Below are positions 7,723 to 16,899 of a stretch of DNA of 64,000 bases, one piece after another. Location: positions 372,001-436,000 of the forward strand of contig NZ_JADPMV010000002.1 in the NCBI RefSeq assembly GCF_018398425.1. The letters are read 5' to 3'. Position numbers and translations under genes: made by a program. Positions within the stretch are counted from its first letter, which is position 1. The number at the start of each line of letters is the position of its first letter. The DNA comes from Pseudomonas lalucatii. GTDB lineage: Bacteria; Pseudomonadota; Gammaproteobacteria; Pseudomonadales; Pseudomonadaceae. The notes beneath the pieces were generated by a model. It was given only the letters and a program-made list of their open reading frames with translations, was not told where the DNA came from and searched no databases.

Positions 7723-9600
7723 TCAGCGCCGTTCGCCGCGCAGCTGGGCGACCTGCGCCTGCAACAGCTGACGGTTCGCCGCCTCCGGACTGAGCGGCGC
7801 ACCGGCCTCCAGCTGGATGCGCGACCACAGGCGGCGAAACAGCCCCTTGCGCGGGTCGCGGCTGAAGAAGCTGCCCCACAGCCCCTTGAGCGCCATGGGG
7901 ATCACCGGCACCGGATTCTCCGCGAGGATGCGCTCGATGCCGCCCCTGAACTCGTTGATCTCGCCATCGCCGGTCAGCTTGCCCTCCGGGAAGATGCACA
8001 CCAGCTCGCCGTTGCGCAGGTACTCGGCGATCTTCTTGAAGGCCGCGTCGTAGACCAGCAGGTCCTCGTTGCGCCCGGCGATCGGCACGGTGCCGGCGGT
8101 ACGGAAGATGAAGTTGAGCAGCGGCAGCCTGTAGATCTTGTAATACATGACGAAGCGCACCGGCCGGCGCACCGCGCCGCCGATCAACAGGGCGTCGACG
8201 AAGGACACGTGGTTGCACACCAGCACCGCCGCGCCCTCCTCGGGGATGGCCTCCAGCCCGCGGTGCTCGACCCGGTACATGGAGTGGCCGAGCAGCCAGA
8301 TCAAAAAGCGCATGCTGAACTCGGGGACGATCTTGAAGATGTAGCTGTTGACCGCGACGTTCATCAGCGAGACGACCAGGAACAGCTGGGGGATCGACAG
8401 CTCGGCGACGCTGAGAAAGAGGATCGAGGCGATCGCCGAGACCACCATGAACAGCGCGTTGAGGATGTTGTTGGCGGCGATCACCCGCGCCCGCTCATGC
8501 TCCACCGTGCGCGCCTGGATCAGGGCATACAGCGGCACTATGTAGAAGCCGCCGAACAGGCCGATGCCGAGGATGGCGGCGAGCACCCACCAGGCCTGGC
8601 CATGCCCCAGCAGCGCCAGCCAGTCATGGGGCTCGGCACCCTGGACGAAACCGTCGGAATGCCACCACAGCAGCACGCCGAACAGGGTCAGGCCGATGGA
8701 GCCGAACGGCACCAGGCCGATCTCCACCTTGTGCCCGCTCATGCGCTCGCACAGCATCGAGCCCAGGCCGATGCCGAGGGAAAACACCGTGAGGATCAGG
8801 GTCACCACGCTCTCGTCGCCGTGCAGCCAGTCCTTGGCATAGGCCGGGATCTGGGTCAGATAGATCGCACCGAGGAACCAGAACCAGGAGTTGCCCAGCA
8901 GCGAGCGCGACACCGAGACCGGCTGCTCGGCCAGACCCAGGCGCATGATCCGCCAGGACTGACGCAGGATGTTCCAGTCCAGCTGCAACTCCGGCAGGGC
9001 CGCATGGGCGCGGGGAATGGCGCGACTGGCCAGGTAGCCGAGCACGGCGACCACGACCACCGAGCCGGCGACTATTTCCGCGTAGGCGCTGCTGGCCATG
9101 ATGATGCCGGCGCCGATGGTGCCGGCGAGGATGGCCAGGAAGGTGCCCATCTCCACCAGGGCGTTGCCGCCGACCAGCTCCTCCTCGCGCAGGTGCTGGG
9201 GCAGGATCGAATACTTCACCGGGCCGAACAGCGCCGACTGGGTGCCCATGCAGAACAGCACGGCGAGCATCAGCGGCAGGCTGTCGAGCAGCACCCCGGC
9301 GGCGCCGGCCAGCATGATCAGGATCTCGGCGAACTTGATCGCGCGGATCAGGCTGTCCTTGGCGAATTTCTCGCCGAACTGCCCGCCGAGCGCCGAGAAC
9401 AGGAAGAACGGCAGGATGAACAGCAGCGCGCAGAGGTTGACCAGCAGGCTCTTGTCGGCGCCGGAGCTGAGCTTGTAGAGGATGGCGAGGATCAGCGACT
9501 GCTTGAAGATGTTGTCGTTGAAGGCGCCGAGCAACTGGGTAAGGAAGAACGGCAGGAAACGCCGCTTACCGAGCAGGGTGAATTGCGAATCTGGGGTCAT
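7723..9600 (-). CDS. MFS transporter–PlsC acyltransferase fusion (LplT/Aas-like)
   Basis: A 625-residue inner-membrane protein starting at the ATG at 9600 (MTPDSQFTLLGKRRFLPFF). Residues 1-420 are a 12-helix MFS domain (LTQLLGAFNDNIFKQSL) like the lysophospholipid flippase LplT. Residues about 430-620 are a PlsC-type acyltransferase with NHVSFVD (HX4D catalytic motif), GTVPIAGRNEDL and FPEGKLTGDGEI. The AMP-ligase domain of some Aas fusions is absent. The likely role is uptake and re-acylation of lysophospholipids. The frame reaches 9678, but the ATG at 9600 gives the typical N-terminus. Confidence 0.88.
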   Translation of the reverse strand: MTPDSQFTLLGKRRFLPFFLTQLLGAFNDNIFKQSLILAILYKLSSGADKSLLVNLCALLFILPFFLFSALGGQFGEKFAKDSLIRAIKFAEILIMLAGAAGVLLDSLPLMLAVLFCMGTQSALFGPVKYSILPQHLREEELVGGNALVEMGTFLAILAGTIGAGIIMASSAYAEIVAGSVVVVAVLGYLASRAIPRAHAALPELQLDWNILRQSWRIMRLGLAEQPVSVSRSLLGNSWFWFLGAIYLTQIPAYAKDWLHGDESVVTLILTVFSLGIGLGSMLCERMSGHKVEIGLVPFGSIGLTLFGVLLWWHSDGFVQGAEPHDWLALLGHGQAWWVLAAILGIGLFGGFYIVPLYALIQARTVEHERARVIAANNILNALFMVVSAIASILFLSVAELSIPQLFLVVSLMNVAVNSYIFKIVPEFSMRFLIWLLGHSMYRVEHRGLEAIPEEGAAVLVCNHVSFVDALLIGGAVRRPVRFVMYYKIYRLPLLNFIFRTAGTVPIAGRNEDLLVYDAAFKKIAEYLRNGELVCIFPEGKLTGDGEINEFRGGIERILAENPVPVIPMALKGLWGSFFSRDPRKGLFRRLWSRIQLEAGAPLSPEAANRQLLQAQVAQLRGERR

Positions 9601-9715
9601 CGTCCGTGTACCTGTCATCTGTGACCAAACGGGCCGTCCAGCATTGGACTGCAACAACCGCCCGGAAAGCCACAGCAATCGCCGATTCTTGCCGAGGGCG
9701 CGACAGGATCGACGC

Positions 9716-10045
9716 TCAGATCGGCAGTTGCCCCAGCGCCCAGCGCAGCAGGAAGAACACCAGCAGGCCGCCGCCGATGGTCGCCAGCAGGTGCCGGGTC
9801 AGCGCGGCGATGGCGATCGCCGCGAGGCCGGCCAGCAGGTAGGCGTTGTCCAGGCGCAGCGCCCAGTGCTGACCATCGGGCATGACCATCCCCGGCACGA
9901 CTATGGCGGTGAGCACCGCGGTCGGCACATAGTGCAGGCCCTGGCGCACCAACGGCGGGAAGCTCAGGTTGGGGAAGGCGAACAGGCTGTAGCGGATGGC
10001 GAAGGTGATCGCCAGCATGCCGAGGATCAGCACCCAGTTGTCCAT
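9716..10045 (-). CDS. azlD: AzlD-family branched-chain amino acid export subunit
   Basis: A 109-residue protein with about four membrane helices (MDNWVLILGMLAITFAIRY, GLHYVPTAVLTAIVVPGM, LLAGLAAIAIAALTRH). Length and pattern match AzlD, the small partner of AzlC in branched-chain amino acid or azaleucine export. Its ATG (10045) overlaps the azlC stop as TGATG, implying translational coupling. Confidence 0.88.
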   Translation of the reverse strand: MDNWVLILGMLAITFAIRYSLFAFPNLSFPPLVRQGLHYVPTAVLTAIVVPGMVMPDGQHWALRLDNAYLLAGLAAIAIAALTRHLLATIGGGLLVFFLLRWALGQLPI

Positions 10046-10755
10046 CAGGCCACCTCCCCGAGTACAGGCGCGCAACGCCGCTCGAGCAACACGCCGACCA
10101 GGATGCCGCTGAAGGCGGCCGCCAGCAGGCCGAGCTTGTACGGCAAGGCGTGGCAGGCGAGCGCGACGGCGCCGGCCACCAGGGCCGCGGCCACCTGCGG
10201 GCGGTTGCGCAGCATGGGCACGACGATGCCGATAAAGGTCGCCAGCATGGCGAAGTCCAGGCCCCAGGCGGCGAGGTTCGGCACGCTCTGGCCGAACAGC
10301 ACGCCGATCAGGGTGCACAGCTGCCAGTTCAGGTACATCGCCAGCGCCGCTCCGAGGAAGTACCAGTGCTTGTTCGGCGAGGCATCCTCATCGAGATAGC
10401 GGTGCTGCACCACGGCATAGGCCTCGTCGGTCAGCCAGAAGGCCAGCGGCATGCGCCAGCGCTTGGGCAGGTGGCGCACGAAGGGCTGCAGGCTGGCGCT
10501 GTACAGGGCGTGGCGCAGGTTGACCACCAGGGTGGTGAGCAGCAACACGGCCAGGCCGGTACCGACGCCGAGCAGGCTGATGGCGATGAACTGGGCCGAG
10601 CCGGCGAATACCAGCAGCGACATGCCGAGGGTCTGCCAGGGGTTGAGGCCGGCGGCGCCGGCCAGGCTGCCGAAGATGATGCCGAAGGGTATGGCGCCGA
10701 GCAGCATCGGCAGCATGTCGCGGGCGCCCTGGGTGAATTCGTGCGAGCGGGTCAT
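10045..10755 (-). CDS. azlC: AzlC-family branched-chain amino acid exporter
   Basis: A 236-residue inner-membrane protein, ATG at 10755 with AGGAGG just upstream. It carries the family pattern LPMLLGAIPFGIIFGSLAG, SLLVFAGSAQFIAISLL, NLRHALYSASL and AFWLTDEAYAV. With AzlD it forms a two-component exporter for branched-chain amino acids. It is immediately downstream of an AraC regulator on the same strand, which may control it in response to an amino acid or analogue. The frame extends to 11220 only as a shadow of the AraC gene. Confidence 0.92.
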   Translation of the reverse strand: MTRSHEFTQGARDMLPMLLGAIPFGIIFGSLAGAAGLNPWQTLGMSLLVFAGSAQFIAISLLGVGTGLAVLLLTTLVVNLRHALYSASLQPFVRHLPKRWRMPLAFWLTDEAYAVVQHRYLDEDASPNKHWYFLGAALAMYLNWQLCTLIGVLFGQSVPNLAAWGLDFAMLATFIGIVVPMLRNRPQVAAALVAGAVALACHALPYKLGLLAAAFSGILVGVLLERRCAPVLGEVA

Positions 10756-10834
10756 ATAGGTCCTCCTGGGTCGCCAGCCTAGCGCCCTCCCGCCGCGCGG
10801 TCTTGAACGATCTTGCGCAGCCGGGGTAGCGCCG

Positions 10835-11665
10835 TCACGCCAGACAGGCCCGGCGATATTCCCCGGGCGCGATGCCATAGGCCCGCTTGAACTGGCGGCT
10901 GAGATGGCTCTGGTCGGCGAAGCCCAGCTGCAGGGCCACGGCGAGCGGCGTGGCGCCCCGCTGCAATTGCGCCCGGGCCTGCTGCAGGCGGCGCTGCCGC
11001 AGCCAGGCGTGGGGCGGCAGGCCGGTGGCGCGGCGAAACACCCGGGCGAAGTGGAACGGCGACAGATGGACCGCGGCCGCCAACTGTTCCAGCGAGGGCG
11101 GGTCGGCGAGGCGGCTGTCCAATAGCGCCTTGGCCTGCGCCACCGCCCAAGGCTCACGCCCGGGTTCGCGCGCCTCACGCACCCGCCCGTGGCGCTGGAA
11201 CAGCAGCAGGATCGCCTCACGCCAGGCGGCCTGGCACTGCAGGGCGGTGGCTGGGCCGTCCAGCAGGCGATGCAGTTCGGCGAACGCCCGGCTCACCTGT
11301 CGATCCTGGATCACGCTGCCGGCGAATCCGGGCAGACCGCCGACATCCAGCTCCAGTTCTTGCAGCACACGGCGGATCTGCTGCGCATCCGGGTAGCAGG
11401 CCCGGTAGCGCCAGCCCTGATCGCCAGCCTTGGAACAGGAGTGCAACTCATCGGGGTTGATCACGATCATGCTGCCCACCGAGGCCAGGTGACCGCAGCC
11501 GCGGTGCTGAAACCGGTGGGCGCCCTGCTCGACCACACCGAGCACGAAACCCTCGTGCACATGGGGGGAAAAGGTGTGTTCGATGTAGCGCGCATGCAGC
11601 AACTCGACCCCGCCCAACTGGGGGGCGCGCCAGAAATGCGTCTGCTCGCTCGCACTCAAGTCCAT
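10835..11665 (-). CDS. AraC-family regulator with cupin sensor domain
   Basis: A 276-residue protein starting at the ATG at 11665 (MDLSASEQTHFWRAP). Residues about 10-110 form an AraC-type cupin (TFSPHVHEGFVLGVVEQG, MIVINPDELHS). The C-terminal pair of helix-turn-helix motifs includes SLEQLAAAVHLSPFHFARVF and VALQLGFADQSHLSRQFKR. This arrangement is frequent for regulators of adjacent AzlC or LysE-type exporters, and azlCD lies 79 bp downstream on the same strand. The ligand is not evident. A longer frame to 11821 lacks a convincing start. Confidence 0.88.
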   Translation of the reverse strand: MDLSASEQTHFWRAPQLGGVELLHARYIEHTFSPHVHEGFVLGVVEQGAHRFQHRGCGHLASVGSMIVINPDELHSCSKAGDQGWRYRACYPDAQQIRRVLQELELDVGGLPGFAGSVIQDRQVSRAFAELHRLLDGPATALQCQAAWREAILLLFQRHGRVREAREPGREPWAVAQAKALLDSRLADPPSLEQLAAAVHLSPFHFARVFRRATGLPPHAWLRQRRLQQARAQLQRGATPLAVALQLGFADQSHLSRQFKRAYGIAPGEYRRACLA

Positions 11666-12041
11666 CGCCCACGCCCCCGAGCGAGGCCGTTGCGCGCCGT
11701 CGACGCCACGCAGTGCCTGCGACCCAGACGCCCAGCGACTGGGCCGTGATGCCGACAGGACACGTCCGATCCCGGCAGGATGAAAGATGGCAACTCGAAC
11801 ATGACGCCCCTCCCTGGCCATTGCCGCAACCGCACCACGCTATCAGGGCGGTGCCCCAGGCACAATTGCCGCGCGGCCGCCACAGCCCTCCAAGCCCGGT
11901 ACCTGCGACCTTGGTCGCGCCTGACTCGGCCGGGCTTTGCTGCGACACTGTGACGAGCCGAAGGAGTATCTTCTGTCTCTGGGCCCCGCCCCGCTCGCCG
12001 CGGGCGGCGCCGGCCCGACAACCCTCGCCGCCGGAGTGTGC
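11666..12041. promoter_or_regulatory. Divergent intergenic region, AraC gene / hybrid kinase
   Basis: About 376 bp between divergent starts, presumably holding both promoters. I see no convincing -10/-35 pair, sigma-54 site or long repeat. CGGAG at about 12032-12036 is a likely ribosome site for the kinase. Confidence 0.4.
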
Positions 12042-15000
12042 ATGTCGCTGTCCAACGGGCTGATCGCCACGGTCGCCCTGATCTACATGGCCATCCTGTT
12101 CGCCATCGCCTTCTATGGCGACCGCCGCCCCACGCCGCTGCCGCCGCGCATGCGCGCCTGGGTGTACAGCCTGTCGCTGGCGGTGTACTGCACCAGCTGG
12201 ACCTTCTTCGGCGCGGTCGGCCAGGCCGCCGAGCAGCTCTGGTCGTTCCTGCCGATCTACCTGGGGCCGATCCTGCTGCTGCTGCTGGCGCCCTGGGTGC
12301 TGCAGAAGATGGTGATGATCAGCAAGGAGGAGAACATCACCTCGATCGCCGACTTCATCGCCGCGCGCTACGGCAAATCCCAGGCCCTGGCGATAGTCGT
12401 GGCGCTGATCTGCCTGGTCGGCGTACTGCCCTACATCGCCCTGCAGCTCAAGGGCATCGTCCTCGGGGTCAACCTGCTGGTCGACGCCGGGGCCGACGCC
12501 AATGGCATTCGCGCCCAGGACACCGCGCTGGTGGTATCCCTGATCCTGGCGCTGTTCACCATCCTGTTCGGCACCCGCAATCTGGACGTCACCGAACACC
12601 ACCGCGGCATGGTGCTGGCGATCGCCTTCGAGTCGCTGGTCAAGCTGCTGGCCTTCCTCGCCGTGGGCGCCTTCGTCACCTACGGCCTGTACAACGGCGC
12701 GGGCGACCTGTTCCAGCAGGCCCGCAGCGCCCCCGAGCTGAGCGACTTCTGGGCCGAGACGATGAACTGGCCGGCCATGCTGGCGCTGACCGGCATGTCG
12801 ATGATCGCCATCGTCTGCCTGCCGCGGCAGTTCCATGTCACGGTGGTGGAAAACATCGAGCCCAAGGACCTGCGCCTGGCGCGCTGGGTGTTTCCCGCCT
12901 ACCTGGTGCTGGCCGCGCTGTTCGTCGTGCCCATCGCCCTGGCCGGGCAGATGCTGCTGCCGGCGGGGGTGACGCCGGACTCCTTCGTCATCAGCCTGCC
13001 GTTGGCCCAGGCCCACCCGGCCCTGGCCCTGCTGGCCTTCATCGGCGGCGCCTCGGCGGCCACCGGCATGGTCATAGTCGCGTCCGTCGCCTTGTCGACC
13101 ATGATCTCCAACGACATGCTGCTGCCTTGGCTGCTGCGCAGGAAGAACGCCGAACGCCCCTTCGAGGCGTTCCGCCACTGGATGCTCACGGCGCGGCGGG
13201 TAAGCATCCTGCTGATCCTGCTGCTGGCCTACGTCTGCTACCGCCTGCTCGGCGAAGGCGCCAGCCTGGCGACCATCGGCCAGGTGTCGTTCGCCGCGAT
13301 CGGCCAGCTGGGCCCGGCGATGTTCGGCGCCCTGGTGTGGAAACAGGCCAACCGTCGCGGAGTCTTCGCCGGCCTCGGGGTCGGCTCGCTGCTGTGGTTC
13401 TACACCCTGATCATGCCGCTGGTGGCGCGCAGCCTGGGCTGGCCACTGGAGAGCCTGCCCGGCCTGCAGGCGCTGCTGTACGCGCCGATCGGCTTCACGG
13501 TCGATGCCCTGACCCGCGGCGTGGTGCTGTCGCTGGCCGGCAATTTCCTGCTGTTCGTCGGGGTCTCCTATTTCTCCCGCACCCGGGTCTCGGAACACTG
13601 GCAGGCCGGACGCTTCATCGGCCACGACTTCGGCGCCAAGCCCAGCAGCCGCAGCCTGCTGGCGGTGCAGGTGGAGGACCTGCTGCTGCTGGCCGGCCGC
13701 TTCGTCGGCGAGCAGCGCGCCCGCCAGAGCTTCCAGCGCTACGCCTCGCGCCAGGGCCAGGCATTCGCCGCCGACCAGCCGGCCGACAGCGGGTGGATCG
13801 CCCATACCGAGCGCCTGCTCGCCGGCGTGCTGGGCGCCTCCTCGACCCGTGCGGTGGTGCGCGCGGCCATCGAGGGGCGGGAGATGCGGGTCGAGGACGT
13901 GGTGCGCATCGTCGACGAGGCCAGCGAGGTGCTGCAGTTCAACCGCGCCCTGCTGCAGGGCGCGATCGAGAACATCACCCAGGGCATCAGCGTGGTCGAC
14001 CAGTCCCTGCGCCTGGTGGCCTGGAACCGACGCTACCTGGAGCTGTTCGACTACCCGGACGGCATGATCTACGTCGGCCGGCCGATTGCCGAGATCATCC
14101 GCTTCAATGCCGAGCGCGGCATGCTCGGGGTGGGCGATATCGACATCGAAGAGAATGTCGCCAAACGCCTGCACTGGATGCGCCAGGGCACCGCGCACAA
14201 ATACGAGCGACTGTTCCCCAACGGCCGGGTGATCGAGCTGATCGGCAACCCGATGCCCGGTGGCGGCTTCGTCATGAGCTTCACCGACATCACCGAGTTC
14301 CGCGAGGCCGAGCGCGCGCTCAAGGACGCCAACGAAGGCCTGGAGCAACGGGTGGCCACGCGCACCTTCGAGCTGTCGCAGCTGAACCAGGCGCTGGGCG
14401 AGGCCAAGGCCCGGGCGGAGACGGCCAACCAGTCGAAGACCCGCTTCCTCGCCGCCGTCAGCCACGACCTGATGCAGCCGCTGAATGCCGCCCGGCTGTT
14501 CTCTGCCGCCCTCTCCCACCAGGACGAGGCGCTGCCACGCGAGACCCGGGAGCTGGTGCGCCACCTGGACAGCTCGCTGCGCTCGGCGGAAGACCTGATC
14601 GGCGACCTGCTGGACATCTCGCGCCTGGAAAACGGGCGCATCAACCCCGATCGCAATGCCTTCGTCCTCAATAGCCTGTTCGATACCCTGGGCGCCGAGT
14701 TCAGGGTGCTGGCCGCCGAGCAGGGCATCGACTTCCGCCTGCGCGGCAGCCGCCTGCGGATCGACAGCGACAGCAAGCTGCTACGCCGGGTGCTGCAGAA
14801 CTTCCTGACCAATGCCTTCCGCTACGCCAAGGGCCGGGTCCTGCTCGGCGTGCGCCGCCGGGGCGGGCAGCTGCGCCTGGAGGTCTGGGACCGCGGCCCG
14901 GGCATCCCGGACGACAAGCGCAGGGTGATCTTCGAGGAATTCAAGCGCCTGGACAGCCACCAGACCCGCGCCGAGAAGGGCCTGGGCCTGGGCCTGGCGA

Positions 15001-15524
15001 TCGCCGACGGCCTGTGCCGGGTACTCGAGCACAAACTGGAAGTGCGGTCCTGGCCCGGCAAGGGCAGCGTGTTCAGCGTCAGCGTGCCCCTGGCCCGGAG
15101 CCCGGCGGCGAAACCCCAGGCCGCCAGCAGCGAGCTCAACGGCCAGCCGCTGAGCGGCAGCCAGGTGCTGTGCATCGACAACGAGGACAGCATTCTCACC
15201 GGCATGCACAGCCTGCTGTCGCGCTGGGGCTGCCAGGTCTGGACCGCGCGCAACCGCCTGGAGTGCGAGCACCTGCTCAGCGAAGACGTGCGCCCCCATG
15301 TGGCGCTGGTCGACTATCACCTCGACGAGGGCGAGACCGGCACCGAGCTGATGGCCTGGCTGCGCACCCGCCTGGGCGAGCCGGTGCCCGGCGTGGTGAT
15401 CAGCGCCGACGGCCGCCCCGAACTGGTCGACGAGGTGCACGCCGCCGGCCTCGACTACCTGGCCAAACCGGTCAAGCCGGCGGCCCTGCGCGCCCTGCTC
15501 AGCCGCCACCTGAGCCTGCGCTAG
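12042..15524 (+). CDS. mxtR: Sodium/solute-symporter-type hybrid sensor histidine kinase (MxtR/CrbS-like)
   Basis: A 1160-residue inner-membrane kinase. Residues 1-510 are an SLC5/PutP-like transporter domain of about 13 helices (SLAVYCTSWTFFGAVGQAA). A PAS domain (about 650-760) and coiled coil follow. The HisKA box is AAVSHDLMQPLNAARL with the His near 807, then an HATPase (NFLTNAFRYA, GLGLGLAIADGL) and a REC domain (VLCIDNEDS, LVDYHL with Asp near 1089, AKPVK). The layout matches P. aeruginosa MxtR and Vibrio CrbS, which control acetate use with a separate LuxR-type regulator. That orthology and the symbol are from memory. ATG at 12042 is preferred; the upstream extension is not membrane-like. 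Confidence 0.88.
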   Translation: MSLSNGLIATVALIYMAILFAIAFYGDRRPTPLPPRMRAWVYSLSLAVYCTSWTFFGAVGQAAEQLWSFLPIYLGPILLLLLAPWVLQKMVMISKEENITSIADFIAARYGKSQALAIVVALICLVGVLPYIALQLKGIVLGVNLLVDAGADANGIRAQDTALVVSLILALFTILFGTRNLDVTEHHRGMVLAIAFESLVKLLAFLAVGAFVTYGLYNGAGDLFQQARSAPELSDFWAETMNWPAMLALTGMSMIAIVCLPRQFHVTVVENIEPKDLRLARWVFPAYLVLAALFVVPIALAGQMLLPAGVTPDSFVISLPLAQAHPALALLAFIGGASAATGMVIVASVALSTMISNDMLLPWLLRRKNAERPFEAFRHWMLTARRVSILLILLLAYVCYRLLGEGASLATIGQVSFAAIGQLGPAMFGALVWKQANRRGVFAGLGVGSLLWFYTLIMPLVARSLGWPLESLPGLQALLYAPIGFTVDALTRGVVLSLAGNFLLFVGVSYFSRTRVSEHWQAGRFIGHDFGAKPSSRSLLAVQVEDLLLLAGRFVGEQRARQSFQRYASRQGQAFAADQPADSGWIAHTERLLAGVLGASSTRAVVRAAIEGREMRVEDVVRIVDEASEVLQFNRALLQGAIENITQGISVVDQSLRLVAWNRRYLELFDYPDGMIYVGRPIAEIIRFNAERGMLGVGDIDIEENVAKRLHWMRQGTAHKYERLFPNGRVIELIGNPMPGGGFVMSFTDITEFREAERALKDANEGLEQRVATRTFELSQLNQALGEAKARAETANQSKTRFLAAVSHDLMQPLNAARLFSAALSHQDEALPRETRELVRHLDSSLRSAEDLIGDLLDISRLENGRINPDRNAFVLNSLFDTLGAEFRVLAAEQGIDFRLRGSRLRIDSDSKLLRRVLQNFLTNAFRYAKGRVLLGVRRRGGQLRLEVWDRGPGIPDDKRRVIFEEFKRLDSHQTRAEKGLGLGLAIADGLCRVLEHKLEVRSWPGKGSVFSVSVPLARSPAAKPQAASSELNGQPLSGSQVLCIDNEDSILTGMHSLLSRWGCQVWTARNRLECEHLLSEDVRPHVALVDYHLDEGETGTELMAWLRTRLGEPVPGVVISADGRPELVDEVHAAGLDYLAKPVKPAALRALLSRHLSLR

Positions 15525-15637
15525 GATCTCTGCGGTCCTGCACCGCCGAGCAGGCGCCGCGCGCCTGATCTCGCGCAAGAACCCGCCGGTGCCCGTTGGC
15601 TAGACTGCTGGAAGCGAGTCGCAGCCAAGGACGCCCC

Positions 15638-16894
15638 GTGCCCGAAGACCTCGACACCCTGTTGAATTTCGCCAGCGCCCTGGCCGCCGGCCTGCTGATC
15701 GGTGCCGAGCGCGGCTGGCAGCAGCGCGATACCGAGGATGGCCGCTTCGCCGCCGGCATCCGGACCTTTGCGCTCAGCGCCCTGCTCGGCGGCTTCGCCC
15801 AGCTGCTGGGGGAGTACCTGGGCGTCATCGCCTGGGCCGTCGTCTGCGCCGGCTTCGCCGCCCTGGTGATCGCCGCCTACTTCGGCGAACTCAAGCGTCA
15901 CGGCGACATGGGCATGACCAGCGAGGTGGCCCTGCTGATCACCTTCGTGCTCGGCAGCCTGGCGGTCGCCGGCTATCCGCAACTGGCCGCCGCCGGGGCC
16001 GTGGCGGTGGCCCTGCTGTTGAGCCTCAAACCCGTGCTGCACGGTTCACTGCAGCGGCTCAACGAACTCGAACTGTCCGGCGCGCTCAAGCTGCTGTTCA
16101 TCTCCCTGGTGCTGCTGCCGGCGCTGCCCAATCGCAACTACGGGCCCTGGCAGGTGTTCAATCCCTATGTCACCTGGTGGATGGTGGTGCTGATCGCCGG
16201 CCTGGGCTTCGTCGCCTACATGGCGATCCGCCTGGCCGGCACACGCCAGGGCCTGTTGATCACCGCCTTGCTCGGCGGCATCGTCTCCTCCACGGCGATG
16301 ACCATCACCCTGGCCCGACTCGACCGCGCACAGGAGTTGCGCACCATCCTCGCCTGCGGGCTGCTGAGCGCCTCGGCGCTGATGTTCCCCCGGGTGCTGC
16401 TGGAGGTCGGCCTGGTCAACGCCAGCTTGCTGCCGCAGCTGATCTGGCCGCTGGGCGTCGCCGGACTGGTCTATGCCGGCGGCGCCCTGGCCTATGCCCT
16501 GGGGGGCGACAGGAGCACGCCGGAGAACACCGAGCCACCGCTGAGGAACCCGTTCGAACTCGGCCCGGCGCTGCGTTTCGCCGCCCTGCTGGTGGCGATC
16601 CTGTTCGTCGTCGAAGGCGCCCGGCGCTGGCTCGGCGACGTCGGCGTGTACCTGGTGGCGCTGCTGTCCGGGCTCGCCGACGTCGACGCCATCACCCTGT
16701 CCCTGGCACGCAGTGCGCGCAGCGAGCTCGCTGCCGAAGTGGCGGTGCGCGGCATCTTCCTCGCGACCCTGAGCAACAGCCTGGTCAAGGGCCTGCTGAT
16801 CGCCCTGATCGGCGGGCGCCAGCTGGCCCTGTACACCCTGCCGGTGATGGCCGCCGGCCTGCTCGCCGGCCTGCTGATCCTGCTCCTGTTCTAG
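15638..16894 (+). CDS. MgtC/SapB–DUF4010 membrane protein
   Basis: A 418-residue protein with about twelve hydrophobic helices. GTG at 15638 is preferred over the TTG at 15596 because CAAGGA lies 6-7 bases before it. The N-terminal third carries the MgtC/SapB pattern (LAAGLLIGAERGWQQRD, AAGIRTFALSALLGG). The rest is the DUF4010 portion (TRQGLLITALLGGIVSSTAM, LLSGLADVDAITLSLA). Transport substrate is unknown. It is convergent with rmuC, whose stop lies 6 bp away. Confidence 0.85.
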   Translation: MPEDLDTLLNFASALAAGLLIGAERGWQQRDTEDGRFAAGIRTFALSALLGGFAQLLGEYLGVIAWAVVCAGFAALVIAAYFGELKRHGDMGMTSEVALLITFVLGSLAVAGYPQLAAAGAVAVALLLSLKPVLHGSLQRLNELELSGALKLLFISLVLLPALPNRNYGPWQVFNPYVTWWMVVLIAGLGFVAYMAIRLAGTRQGLLITALLGGIVSSTAMTITLARLDRAQELRTILACGLLSASALMFPRVLLEVGLVNASLLPQLIWPLGVAGLVYAGGALAYALGGDRSTPENTEPPLRNPFELGPALRFAALLVAILFVVEGARRWLGDVGVYLVALLSGLADVDAITLSLARSARSELAAEVAVRGIFLATLSNSLVKGLLIALIGGRQLALYTLPVMAAGLLAGLLILLLF

Positions 16895-16899
16895 CGGCG

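Noticed and set aside
8209..9624. 471-codon plus-strand open frame
   Set aside because: A shadow of the MFS–PlsC gene, dominated by His, Gln, Asp and Gly; no domain.
11880..11960. Sigma-54 promoter upstream of the hybrid kinase
   Set aside because: A GG…GC pair was seen but the spacing is one base short of the consensus and flanking bases do not match.
11448..14564. 1038-codon minus-strand open frame
   Set aside because: It lies antisense to the hybrid kinase and is rich in Arg, Gln, His and Asp with no motif; the plus-strand product has complete domains.
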